The notes below the pieces were generated by a model. The model ran no database searches and was not told the DNA's origin. It was given only the letters and a program-made list of their open reading frames with translations. The position numbers and the translations under genes were made by a program. Positions 1 through 8,502 of a stretch of 64,000 bases of DNA are shown here, piece by piece (position 1 is the first letter of the stretch; each line of letters starts with the position of its first letter). Source of the stretch: an uncultured bacterium (GTDB lineage Bacteria > Bacteroidota > Ignavibacteria > Kapaibacteriales > UBA4661); NCBI GenBank assembly GCA_937899715.1, contig CALCNX010000030.1, positions 71,736 through 135,735 of the forward strand. The letters run 5' to 3'.

Positions 1-1
1 C

Positions 2-3000
2 ATTTATCGCCGTATTCTTTTTCAAACACAAAATATTCAGCCCGCAACGATTACTTGGGCAAGCAAAGCCGGATGCACACTTGACCGAGATGCCATTGTG
101 CGTATCAGCAACAGTGCTAAATTTGCAACAGGCGCGACTTCGGCGACAGTGCGTTATGTTTCGCCCGGTTCTTCGCTTATTCGCATCGCTCCTACGCCGC
201 GTTCACTCACCTTCCGCGATGTAGGAGTGGGTAATTCACAAGGTCAGCGCATTACTCTCCGAGCAACTTATCAGCCCGTTACTATTCTCGGAATTGAAAC
301 AAACAACGCACTTTTCGATATTGGCGGTTTGAAATTCCCGCTTCGCATCGAATCAGATGAAACGGCAACTTTTACCGTCGGCTTCACGGGCATAGATTCC
401 GTGCCACATATAGCCCGCATTGATGTTCGTACCGATTTGTGTGCTCCCGTCTCAATTTTTGCCCGTGCCGTCTATGGCAATAAACAAGCTGCCGCCACGC
501 AACAAATGGAAGTAACATTGCCCGAAGGCGCTTCGACGCTATACTCCGGTGCGGATACTGTTATTGCTTGGACGGGAATTATGCCCTCAGATAATGTCGC
601 CTTGGACTACAGCCTTGACATGGGTGCTTCATGGCTGCCCATTACGCCCAAGACCAACGGACTGCGTTCTCCATGGCGTGTACCGCCCGTTTCTTCCGCC
701 CGGTTGCTTTCCGGCAATGCGCGACCAATGATTGTCCGCGCCCGTCAGGTCTGGATACCGAAAGAAGTCTCGGTCGAAGCTGCCGTAACCTTGGATGCAC
801 ACGCAGGGTCATTATTTACCGCAATGTTCAATAAAGATGGCTCAAAGGTGTTGACATCAAGTGCTGACCGCACGGCAAAGATTTTTGATGCCTACACCGG
901 CACAGTGCTTCAATCCTTCGAGGGGCATGGAAATTTTGTCTCTTCAGCCGAATTTAGTCCCGATGAGAAGCGCGTACTGACGACCAGTTACGATAATACC
1001 ATTCGCCTCTGGGATGCCGAAACAGGCTCTCTCCTGAACACCTCTTATGGACAGGGCTTACGACAGTTCTTTTTTAGCCAGGCAAAGATGGTTGGCTCGG
1101 AAAAATTATCCTTTACCAATCAAGACCAGCAACGTTTTCTTTTTGGAACATTCTCGCCCGATGGCACGGAGGTTATTACGACTACCGATAATGGCATGGC
1201 TGTTCGCTGGAGAGGAACGCTGCTGCGCCCACACGGCTTTATCGCAATGTTTTCTTCCGGCTGGCTCTACTCCGCACAATACAGCCGCGATGGCAAGCTC
1301 GTCCTCACAGCAGGTGGTGACTATACGGCGCGGCTTTGGAGCGGTGCTACAACAAATATCAAATACTTTGCCGGACACGACGACCAAGTAACCTTTGCCA
1401 GTTTTAGCCCCGATGAAAAGCGCATTGCTACCGCAAGCAATGATAATACCGCTCGCGTCTGGGATATAAAAACCGAAAAACAGCTCTTAAAGTTGAAACA
1501 CAAAGGAAACGTCTGGTCGGCACGATACAGCCCTGACGGCAGGCGTATTGTCACAGCATCCGCCGATGGTGCGGTGCGGGTATGGGATGCCCAAACAGGC
1601 GAATTAGAACTGACCCTTCCGGCAGAAGCCGGCGGCTTTCATCATGCGGAATTTAGCCCCGACGGCTCTCGCATTGTAGGAGCAGGTGTTGACGCAGTCG
1701 GGAGAATTTGGGATATTGGCGGAGGATACTTACAAGCAGCAACGTCAAAAGTTTTTAATGTTATTGCGCCTGTTGCGACACTTCACGAAGTCAACATGGG
1801 AGCGATTATGCAGGGTATGGTGAGAGACTCCGTTTGCACGATACTGACAAATTCTGACAAATCCGTTGTTCGGGTACAAGAAATTCGTCTTGTTGGTGCT
1901 CATGCGAACGATTTCTCACTCGTTTCGGGCTTACCGCCCTTCGATGTGGCAAGCGGTAGCTCAAAAGCACTGGAATTCCGTTTTGCGCCAAAAGAGCGCG
2001 GACAGCGAACCGCGACTCTTGAAGTCATTACGTGGACAGACACATTACGCACTGTCATTCGCGGCGAGAGCAATACAAAAGGCTTCGAGAGCGCTCCGGC
2101 ACTCAGTTTTGGCTCACGGCTTCTGCGCCGAACATTTGACACAACCGTAACGGTGCTGCGCAATACGGGAACACTACCCCTAGCAATCACTCGCTTGCAG
2201 AAATCGGGACCCGACACTGAGCAATTTACGTTTTCTATGAGTAGACGTGCGCCTTTGAGCCTTAGCGCGGGTGATAGTCTGGTTGCAAAAATAACTTTTG
2301 CACCCGTGAATGTTGGTGTGGCAAATGGCGGAATCCGTATGGAAATTGCGGGAGTGCAAAAGCCTGTTGTCATGCCGATTCTCGGCGAAGGAGTGGCAGC
2401 AGAGATTAGTGCCTCGGTGAACGCAACATTTTTAGACAATACCGGCGCGACGCTCGCCTTCGGCACAGGAGACACACTCAAGGCACGGGAAGTGCGTACC
2501 ACGCTTATTCGCCCACTTCTGAACTATGTGTTTTTTGAGGAAAATTCCTCCGAAATCCCCGTTCGCTACCGCCCGCTCAGCCGCGAGCAGACACGAGCAT
2601 TTACCGAAACAAATCTGATGCAGACCGTAAGCACAGCAAGTCTGAAAGCCAAGCAAGTGCGCGGTATTGACAACTATTACCATTTGCTGAACATTTTTGG
2701 GAAGCGTCTTCGTGATGATGCCAAACTCACTGCGCGAATTATTGGCTGCAATAGTGATGTTGCCGCAGAGCGAGGTAATATGCGCCTTTCACAAGAGCGA
2801 GCCGAAGCAGTGCGCCGATACCTCGCAACTATGTGGGGCATTGACGAAAAGCGACTGAAAGTACAAACCCGCAACAAGCCGGAACGCGCATCGAACAACA
2901 CAGACGCTGACGGTACTGCGGAGAATAGACGCGTAGAAATTCTCCTTGAACCGCAAGAGGCAATGTCGCCTGTTGCCAGCGACGAAGTTCTTTATACCGC

Positions 3001-3769
3001 CGAGCCTGATATAATGAGGCTTTCCTGTATGGCGACATCGCAGGAAGACATTACCGAATGGTCGCTGGATCTGCTGGCAACGCCTGCCGGAGCACTGACA
3101 ACAACATTATCACTACCACCAACAACAACATCAGCCAAACAACGCATTATTACGACGCTTTCGGGTTCTGGCACACCGCCTGCAACGCTTGATTATCGCC
3201 TGAGCAGTGCTGATTTACAGGGCATTGGAGCAGTTGGCAGAACAGCACAGATTCAATTCCGTCTGCGTGTTATCAATCGTGCGGGGCAATTTATTGCTGC
3301 CCAGACCTCACCAATCATCGCTTCACTGGAATCGTTACGGGATATTCGCACGGTACGGGATTCTTCGGCTAACCGTGCTGTATTTGCCAAAGATACAGCA
3401 CATGATGAGCAAATAAGCCGTTTTGCGCTAACATTTTTTGATTTTGACAAAGCAACGCTCAACAATCAAAACACTCAAATTATTAACGTGGTCAAAAGCC
3501 GCATCAAACCTGAGACCGAAGCAATTATCGTAGGCTACACCGACCGCGTGGGCGATGCCGCGTACAACAAACGCCTTTCCACCGACCGCGCAAGGACTGT
3601 TGCCGATATGCTTCCGGGTATGAATGCTTCGCACAAAACCATGAACGGTATTGGCGAAGCAGTGCTGCTCTACGACAATGACCTTCCCGAAGGGCGATTC
3701 TACTGCCGTATGGTGGAGATTATGCTCCGCAATACGAGCAAAGATATTACGCGTCCGTCTGAACCGTAA
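2..3769 (+). CDS. WD40 repeat / OmpA-like envelope protein, 5'-truncated
   Basis: The reading frame is open from base 2, so the gene starts outside the window; the GTG at 98 lies inside the protein. Order of parts: beta-sandwich segments (to about 780), seven WD40 repeats (about 790-1730, with SPDG, DNT and WD signatures, enough for one propeller), Hydin/choice-of-anchor-like segments (about 1770-2400), an OmpA-like domain (about 2500-2950) and a second OmpA-like domain (about 3415-3769). The first OmpA domain opens with FFEENSSEIPVRYR and has GCNSD where the family usually has GHTD, but keeps the LSQERA and ENRRVEI motifs. The second keeps GYTD. Probably anchored to peptidoglycan or the outer membrane and used as a structural or binding scaffold. 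The protein at 12111-14246 shares the same C-terminal design. No signal peptide can be judged because the N-terminus is missing. Confidence 0.85.
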   Translation: MYRRILFQTQNIQPATITWASKAGCTLDRDAIVRISNSAKFATGATSATVRYVSPGSSLIRIAPTPRSLTFRDVGVGNSQGQRITLRATYQPVTILGIETNNALFDIGGLKFPLRIESDETATFTVGFTGIDSVPHIARIDVRTDLCAPVSIFARAVYGNKQAAATQQMEVTLPEGASTLYSGADTVIAWTGIMPSDNVALDYSLDMGASWLPITPKTNGLRSPWRVPPVSSARLLSGNARPMIVRARQVWIPKEVSVEAAVTLDAHAGSLFTAMFNKDGSKVLTSSADRTAKIFDAYTGTVLQSFEGHGNFVSSAEFSPDEKRVLTTSYDNTIRLWDAETGSLLNTSYGQGLRQFFFSQAKMVGSEKLSFTNQDQQRFLFGTFSPDGTEVITTTDNGMAVRWRGTLLRPHGFIAMFSSGWLYSAQYSRDGKLVLTAGGDYTARLWSGATTNIKYFAGHDDQVTFASFSPDEKRIATASNDNTARVWDIKTEKQLLKLKHKGNVWSARYSPDGRRIVTASADGAVRVWDAQTGELELTLPAEAGGFHHAEFSPDGSRIVGAGVDAVGRIWDIGGGYLQAATSKVFNVIAPVATLHEVNMGAIMQGMVRDSVCTILTNSDKSVVRVQEIRLVGAHANDFSLVSGLPPFDVASGSSKALEFRFAPKERGQRTATLEVITWTDTLRTVIRGESNTKGFESAPALSFGSRLLRRTFDTTVTVLRNTGTLPLAITRLQKSGPDTEQFTFSMSRRAPLSLSAGDSLVAKITFAPVNVGVANGGIRMEIAGVQKPVVMPILGEGVAAEISASVNATFLDNTGATLAFGTGDTLKAREVRTTLIRPLLNYVFFEENSSEIPVRYRPLSREQTRAFTETNLMQTVSTASLKAKQVRGIDNYYHLLNIFGKRLRDDAKLTARIIGCNSDVAAERGNMRLSQERAEAVRRYLATMWGIDEKRLKVQTRNKPERASNNTDADGTAENRRVEILLEPQEAMSPVASDEVLYTAEPDIMRLSCMATSQEDITEWSLDLLATPAGALTTTLSLPPTTTSAKQRIITTLSGSGTPPATLDYRLSSADLQGIGAVGRTAQIQFRLRVINRAGQFIAAQTSPIIASLESLRDIRTVRDSSANRAVFAKDTAHDEQISRFALTFFDFDKATLNNQNTQIINVVKSRIKPETEAIIVGYTDRVGDAAYNKRLSTDRARTVADMLPGMNASHKTMNGIGEAVLLYDNDLPEGRFYCRMVEIMLRNTSKDITRPSEP

Positions 3770-3806
3770 GTGATTTCGCCGCTTTCTCACCTTTTTCCCA
3801 ATACAA

Positions 3807-4517
3807 ATGAGACTTTTGTTGTTCGATATTGACGGTACGCTTGTTTCTGTGGAGCGCACAGCTTCTCGCGCCATGCTGCGGCGCGTCGTCGAGGAGATAT
3901 TTTCTATTGTGCTGCCGCAGGATTTTGAGTTTCAACTGGGCGGCAAGACGGATTATCAAATTATGACAGAAGTGGCGCAAACACTTAGTTTACCGATAAC
4001 AATAGTAGAAGAACAGAGAGAAAAAATACAAGCGACGCTGACCGCGCACACCGAACCATTGTCTAATCCAGAAACTATGCGGCTTCTGGAAGGAGTGCGT
4101 GTGCTTGTCGAGACTCTGGCAGCACGGGAAGATGTTGCACTGGCGCTGCTCACGGGGAATCTGGAAACAACGGCATATCTCAAGTTGCGTCCGCACGGGC
4201 TGGATGGTCATTTTCCCATTGGCGCTTTTGGTTCAGACCATATTGACCGAGCAATGCTGCCACCGATTGCGCTTGCCAGAGCAAACAAGCATTACACTCG
4301 TTTTACCAACGGCGAAAAAAAGTTTTCCCCCGAAAACACGCTCATTATCGGCGATACGCTGAATGATATTCATTGCGCCAAAGCAAATGGAATCAAGACT
4401 CTAGCTGTTGCGACGGGAACGGTCAGCATGGAAACGCTCCGTACGGCAGGGGCGGAATACGTGGTGGAAAATTTTGTGGATGTGCGGGCAATTACGGATA
4501 TTGCGACGAGTTTTTGA
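3807..4517 (+). CDS. HAD-family phosphatase (phosphoglycolate phosphatase-like)
   Basis: A 236-residue HAD hydrolase that probably removes phosphate from a small phosphorylated metabolite in the cytoplasm. Motif I is LLLFDIDGTL at the N-terminus, with the nucleophile and acid/base Asp pair. Motif II is LLTGN. Motif IV is IIGDTLNDIHCAKANG, the magnesium-binding GDxxND. A helical cap of about 100 residues lies between motifs I and II, as in the phosphoglycolate phosphatase subgroup. The start ATG at 3807 puts motif I at residues 2-11, the normal position. It lies 37 bases after the OmpA-like gene and just ahead of cmk. The exact substrate cannot be read from sequence. Confidence 0.85.
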   Translation: MRLLLFDIDGTLVSVERTASRAMLRRVVEEIFSIVLPQDFEFQLGGKTDYQIMTEVAQTLSLPITIVEEQREKIQATLTAHTEPLSNPETMRLLEGVRVLVETLAAREDVALALLTGNLETTAYLKLRPHGLDGHFPIGAFGSDHIDRAMLPPIALARANKHYTRFTNGEKKFSPENTLIIGDTLNDIHCAKANGIKTLAVATGTVSMETLRTAGAEYVVENFVDVRAITDIATSF

Positions 4518-4596
4518 GTTTTATTCCAGTAGGTTATATTTCACTACCAATCCGTTTAGACATCTGTTCTTCGCCATCACTTGTTTTGTACTATTT

Positions 4597-5325
4597 ATGA
4601 AGACGGCACCACCATTGCATACTCCATCCTCAAAAGGTATTATCATTGCTCTCGACGGTCCGGCAGGGTCGGGCAAAAGCACCACAGCACGCCGCGTAGC
4701 CGAAGAGCTTGGGTACATCTACATTGACACCGGAGCGATGTACCGAGCTATTACGCTTGCTGCGCTCAGAGAAGAGCGTTCGCTGACAAATTCCGATTTG
4801 GCACCGATAGTACAAGAATATCGTCTGGAATTAACAACCTCACCCGATGGACAGCGCACGATTCTGGGACGTGAGGACGTAACCAATGAAATTCGCTCGC
4901 CGGAGGTGACGAAGCTCGTCAGTGCCGTCAGTGCACTGCCCTCGGTACGAGAAGCAATGACCAAACGCCAACGCGAAATGGGTCAAAATGGCGGTGTCGT
5001 CATGGACGGGCGCGACATCGGCACGGTGGTTTTTCCCGAAGCCGAGTTGAAAATATTTTTAATTGCCTCTCTGGAAGAACGCGCAAAACGCCGTTTGGCA
5101 GAACTTGCGGGCGCGGGCAGCGGTAAAAAAGCCGACGAAAGAATGACACTGGAAGAAATGTGCCACCAAATCGGCGAACGCGATAAGCAAGATACAGAGC
5201 GCCTTGTCAGTCCGCTTCGCAAAGCCTTCGATGCAATAGAAATTGATACATCGCAGTTGAGTATTGACGAGCAAACTGAGCGTATTTTGACGCTTGCTCG
5301 TGAGCGCATAGACAAAAACAGCTAG
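4597..5325 (+). CDS. cmk: Cytidylate kinase
   Basis: Transfers phosphate from ATP to CMP or dCMP in pyrimidine nucleotide recycling; cytoplasmic. The 242-residue product has the P-loop GPAGSGKS, followed by the YIDTGAMYRA motif typical of Cmk, and the CMP-binding segment DGRDIGTVVFPEAELKIFL. Length is normal for the family (about 220-240). The frame stays open upstream to 4408, but that part overlaps the HAD gene; ATG 4597 leaves a natural N-terminal tail of about 15 residues before the first beta strand. A weak promoter-like TTG-18-TATATTTC (4514-4542) lies in the gap. In many genomes cmk sits next to rpsA or ispH; neither is nearby here. Confidence 0.93.
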   Translation: MKTAPPLHTPSSKGIIIALDGPAGSGKSTTARRVAEELGYIYIDTGAMYRAITLAALREERSLTNSDLAPIVQEYRLELTTSPDGQRTILGREDVTNEIRSPEVTKLVSAVSALPSVREAMTKRQREMGQNGGVVMDGRDIGTVVFPEAELKIFLIASLEERAKRRLAELAGAGSGKKADERMTLEEMCHQIGERDKQDTERLVSPLRKAFDAIEIDTSQLSIDEQTERILTLARERIDKNS

Positions 5326-5333
5326 AAAACGGG

Positions 5334-5385
5334 TTGCGATGAAACCACAAAAAATTGTATATTTATCGCACGATTTTATCGTACG
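5334..5385 (+). promoter_or_regulatory. Candidate promoter with overlapping palindrome
   Basis: TTG at 5334-5336, 21 bases, then TATATTTA at 5358-5365, close to the Bacteroidota promoter (TTG / TAnnTTTG). An imperfect palindrome, ACGAT-TTT-ATCGT at 5370-5382 with outer CG/CG pairs at 5367-5368 and 5384-5385, sits at the expected transcription start. It could be an operator for the orphan gene at 5466. Seen by eye only. Confidence 0.35.
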
Positions 5386-5465
5386 CTGTACTTCACCCTT
5401 ATTCCCTACGTTTGAGTTTGCTATTGTACGTTTCACCACCGCCGACCTATTTTTGACGAAATACT

Positions 5466-5768
5466 ATGAGCACCCAACAACGCTCCAAGCCAACGCTCAC
5501 CCTTGAGCAGAAATGCCGCGTCATTGTAGAGCGAATGGCACAAGTCGCACGTGAAGGCGACGATATTATCTTACGGAATAATGAAGAAGGTAACTCCCTG
5601 ACGGTGTATGTCGGTTTTGGGCGAAAAACCTGTGGTGCGGAAGACGCTACATTTGAAGAGCTTGTCGGCGACCTTTACCGCTTATTTAATAAACAATGTG
5701 GCGTATCTTTTGTAAATCTTCACGACGACGACGATTGGGAAGCGATTGAGCCACCACTGCTGGACTAG
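5466..5768 (+). CDS. Hypothetical protein, 100 residues
   Basis: Not recognised. A small soluble acidic protein without signal peptide or membrane segment. It begins MSTQQRSKPTLTLEQKCR, has a helix-rich first part (IVERMAQVAREGDDIIL), a short beta-like stretch (SLTVYVGFGRKTCG) and an acidic tail with four Asp in a row followed by DWEAIEPPLLD. Two Cys in the second half (KTCG, KQCG) could bind metal or form a bond. It has its own 140-base upstream region with a candidate promoter and palindrome, and converges with the minus-strand T9SS gene 15 bases further on, so it is probably transcribed alone. The frame is clean and codon use resembles its neighbours. Confidence 0.7.
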   Translation: MSTQQRSKPTLTLEQKCRVIVERMAQVAREGDDIILRNNEEGNSLTVYVGFGRKTCGAEDATFEELVGDLYRLFNKQCGVSFVNLHDDDDWEAIEPPLLD

Positions 5769-5783
5769 GTGAACAACTTTGTG

Positions 5784-8132
5784 CTACTTTTGTACTTGAA
5801 ATACTTTAGTGTACGACATGGTGGATGATTTCAATCGAAGGGTATAATTTTGGGTCGTAAAAGACGTGCTTTCGATTTTGAGGGTAATAGTATGTGTGCC
5901 GGGTTCATATTCCTCTTCGGTCAAAACGCTCACTTCGCGCCCCGTGTTGTCATATACCGCAAGGCGCACTTTCTCTTTACGTTTTACGCCAAATCGCACT
6001 GTGGCTTGGCTATTGACAGGATTGGGGAAGACTGAAAGTGTTACATCACCTTCGCCGTCCGTTTTTGCGATAGCAGCACCAACAAGATTTTTTACATCAT
6101 AGCGGTGCAACACGCCTTCCAAACGGTCAAGAAGGTGTAGCTGGTTACGCCGTGAATCCAGATAAATCAGTGGCGAGATGGCTTCCGAAGTATTATAGAG
6201 CGGTCGTGATGCTGTAACAGCAAGGGTTTGTGGGTCGTGCTCCTGCACCGTAAGTGCCACGCCGCTTTGGGCAATCGAGTACAAAATGGTTTCTTTGCTG
6301 TTGTACCCTAAAAAACGCGATGCACCGCTCAAGACCTGACTACTCACTTTGTTCGTGCTGCAATCAACCCCCACACCTCCAACGAAAACCCGTTTCCCAA
6401 CAGCATCAAATGTGAGAAGATTTTCTGCCCACAAGCTCATTGCAGGAGTCCAATAATTGGCAAGATTGAGCGAATCAGTGAGAACGAATGTATTTAGATT
6501 GTAGATATTAAGCCGCTTTTGGTTTGTGCGTAGAACATAGAGCTTATTGACACCGGGAGCAAACACCATCTGAATTTTTCCTAAACCACGTTCTGTTTCG
6601 CTAAAGTTATAGCCCCAAATCTTCAGAGACTTCTCCGTAGCCGATGTTGCAAGGTCGAGAACAGCAATACTCTTATGCTCCGGCATAGCAACGTACATTT
6701 TTTGCTTCGCACGGTCGAAACACATCGTTGAAAGCGCTTCACTACGTTGTTCCTTAAATCCAAAAATTGGCGTTTTACCAACGGCAGTATTGGTAAAGGT
6801 CGAAAGTATATAAACAGCATTTTCTTGGTGTGCCAGAGCAAAAATGCGCCCCCGTGCCGAGTCAGTGGCAAAGGTCGTCGTCCATGTACCGGTAGGCACG
6901 TCGTTTAGTTCCTGACCGATGAAACTATATAGCCAAAGGCGCTGACTTTTACCGAGATGATTTGCCAGATACATCGTCAGTCCGTCGGGTGCAAGGGCGA
7001 TGTCGTCGAAGTGAAACGCCAGTTCTGTTGTCATATCCGGCTTGAGCGTATTCATGTCATACCAAAAGACCGTTGCTTGCTGCTCGGAAACAACTGCCAA
7101 CCGTGCGCGAGTCTCATCCAGTGCAAGCCCGGAAGGCTTGAGACCAAGCCGTACCGAATCGCGCGTGTCATCAATAAACCCAAGCGATAGCAGCTTCCCA
7201 AATTGTCCGTGCTCACCGTTTGCAGCATAGCCGTTATCATTCATGGCGTAAAAGCGTTCATTGGATGGCGCATAGACAAATTGTGAGTACGTGCCATTCA
7301 GCGGAACGGTTTTTACGGGTACATTACTCCCTAGTTGAAAAATTCGTACCTGTGTGGGGGTTGCGAGCAAAAAACGATTCCAGTTTGTGTCAACAAAAGC
7401 GCGAAGAATGGAAGCCGTATTGGGGAATGACAGAGTTTTCACAAGCGAATGTGGGCTTGTGAGGGTGTGTATAGTAAAGCGTCCTTGTCCGGCAGTAGGT
7501 TCTTTGGCAACAGCGTAGAGGCGGTCATGCAAGGAATCAAGAGCTATGCAGCCAATCACAAAGGGCATCGTGAGCGTATCTTTCGGCTCAAGCGTTGCTC
7601 CATCCAGTACCCGAAGAACCGAGCCATCAGCAACATACAAACGGTTTTGCCGGTGATGCAAAGCAATATCTTGAATAGCAGTAGAATATGTACACGTTGC
7701 CACGACAAGATTTTGTGCGGGGTTGACGGCATAAATAGTTTTCAGTGAGTCATGCAGTGTTGCGGCGGAGTAAAAATACAGCAGGCTGTTGGTGGGATTG
7801 ACCAAAATACTAAGACGTTCACCATTGGGAGTGAATGGAGCCGAAAGAACCCCAACTTGTTTGGCGCTATCAATATCCAGTATCGGGAAGTTTGGGGAAA
7901 TCGTAGAAGCCAGATATGCACGGTGTCGTTGTTCATCAATTCCAATCGCACAAGGCTGAAGAGTAGGCTGGAAGCGCTGTCCAAGTTTTTGTCCGATTTT
8001 TATCGTTTCAATTAGCCGATATGTCTGCGTCTGGGCGGACAAAGACATAGTGCTTACCACGGCGTGAAAGCAAAGAGCTAGGAGGATTGTTTGTGTCACC
8101 ATTCTACCAAGAGAGAGGACTCGAAGATTCAT
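5784..8132 (-). CDS. Secreted beta-propeller protein with T9SS sorting domain
   Basis: A secreted or surface protein of about 782 residues. The N-terminus carries a signal peptide ending near LSAQTQTY. The middle has many short beta-rich repeats of the YncE/quinoprotein-propeller kind (for example NRLYVADGSVLRVLDG and MYVAMPEHKSIAVLDLA). The C-terminal 85 residues are a type A T9SS sorting domain: VTLSVFPNPVNSQATVRF, then YDNTGREV, ending SYTKVFQVQK. T9SS moves such proteins across the outer membrane and removes or attaches the domain. No enzyme motif was seen; ligand or matrix binding is likely. ATG 8132 was chosen; ATG 8102 (MVTQTILLALCF) is equally possible and gives a tidier signal peptide. 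It stands alone, divergent from the amylase gene. Confidence 0.85.
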   Translation of the reverse strand: MNLRVLSLGRMVTQTILLALCFHAVVSTMSLSAQTQTYRLIETIKIGQKLGQRFQPTLQPCAIGIDEQRHRAYLASTISPNFPILDIDSAKQVGVLSAPFTPNGERLSILVNPTNSLLYFYSAATLHDSLKTIYAVNPAQNLVVATCTYSTAIQDIALHHRQNRLYVADGSVLRVLDGATLEPKDTLTMPFVIGCIALDSLHDRLYAVAKEPTAGQGRFTIHTLTSPHSLVKTLSFPNTASILRAFVDTNWNRFLLATPTQVRIFQLGSNVPVKTVPLNGTYSQFVYAPSNERFYAMNDNGYAANGEHGQFGKLLSLGFIDDTRDSVRLGLKPSGLALDETRARLAVVSEQQATVFWYDMNTLKPDMTTELAFHFDDIALAPDGLTMYLANHLGKSQRLWLYSFIGQELNDVPTGTWTTTFATDSARGRIFALAHQENAVYILSTFTNTAVGKTPIFGFKEQRSEALSTMCFDRAKQKMYVAMPEHKSIAVLDLATSATEKSLKIWGYNFSETERGLGKIQMVFAPGVNKLYVLRTNQKRLNIYNLNTFVLTDSLNLANYWTPAMSLWAENLLTFDAVGKRVFVGGVGVDCSTNKVSSQVLSGASRFLGYNSKETILYSIAQSGVALTVQEHDPQTLAVTASRPLYNTSEAISPLIYLDSRRNQLHLLDRLEGVLHRYDVKNLVGAAIAKTDGEGDVTLSVFPNPVNSQATVRFGVKRKEKVRLAVYDNTGREVSVLTEEEYEPGTHTITLKIESTSFTTQNYTLRLKSSTMSYTKVFQVQK

Positions 8133-8341
8133 AGCAAAATTGATGTAAAACACCCGCAACACAGAAAAATTCAGCACTGTGACAATTGTGTTCTAATGAA
8201 TCGCAAATTGTGAGTAGCTCATTATGAGAGGTTAGTGAGCATACAGAATGTTGAAAATAGAGAATTTAAGGTAATTCTGCAAACACGATTTGTGAAGAAG
8301 CTCTTCGTTTTGTGAAAATATATAATCTGCTTCAAAGAACG

Positions 8342-8372
8342 TTGGTTTTCTGCCAAAGCCTGCGTACTTTTG
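8342..8372 (+). promoter_or_regulatory. Bacteroidota-type promoter for the amylase gene
   Basis: TTG at 8342-8344, a 20-base spacer, then TACTTTTG at 8365-8372, an exact fit to TAnnTTTG. The start of transcription would be near 8379, leaving a leader of about 124 bases before the ATG at 8503. Confidence 0.5.
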
Positions 8373-8403
8373 CCAGTGATGTTTGTGTGCGCTTGCTCAC
8401 AAT

Positions 8404-8454
8404 ACTGTCCCGTGCGTTTCGTAGCCATTGGTACGGCAAGCAGAGGGGGACAGT
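8404..8454 (+). other. Inverted repeat in the amylase leader
   Basis: ACTGTCCC at 8404-8411 pairs perfectly with GGGACAGT at 8447-8454, with a small inner palindrome CCATTGG between. The structure lies between the predicted promoter and the ribosome binding site. No T-run follows, so it is not a typical terminator. It may be a leader hairpin or a spaced operator. Confidence 0.35.
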
Positions 8455-8502
8455 CAATAAACGATACTTATTTTTATGATTATTTCCTGAGGAGAGACAA
8501 CT

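Larger units (their letters stand above)
8133..8502. other. Divergent intergenic region upstream of the amylase
   Basis: 370 bases between two divergent genes, with no convincing gene inside. It holds a good plus-strand promoter (8342-8372) and an inverted repeat in the predicted amylase leader (8404-8454). The part next to the T9SS gene shows no clear minus-strand promoter. Confidence 0.6.

Noticed and set aside
98..100. GTG 98 as the start of the first gene
   Set aside because: The frame is open from base 2 and the encoded beta-sandwich sequence runs continuously through it, so it is an internal Val codon.
1900..2502. Minus-strand open frame of 200 codons inside the first gene
   Set aside because: Shadow frame opposite the anchor-domain region of the OmpA-like gene.
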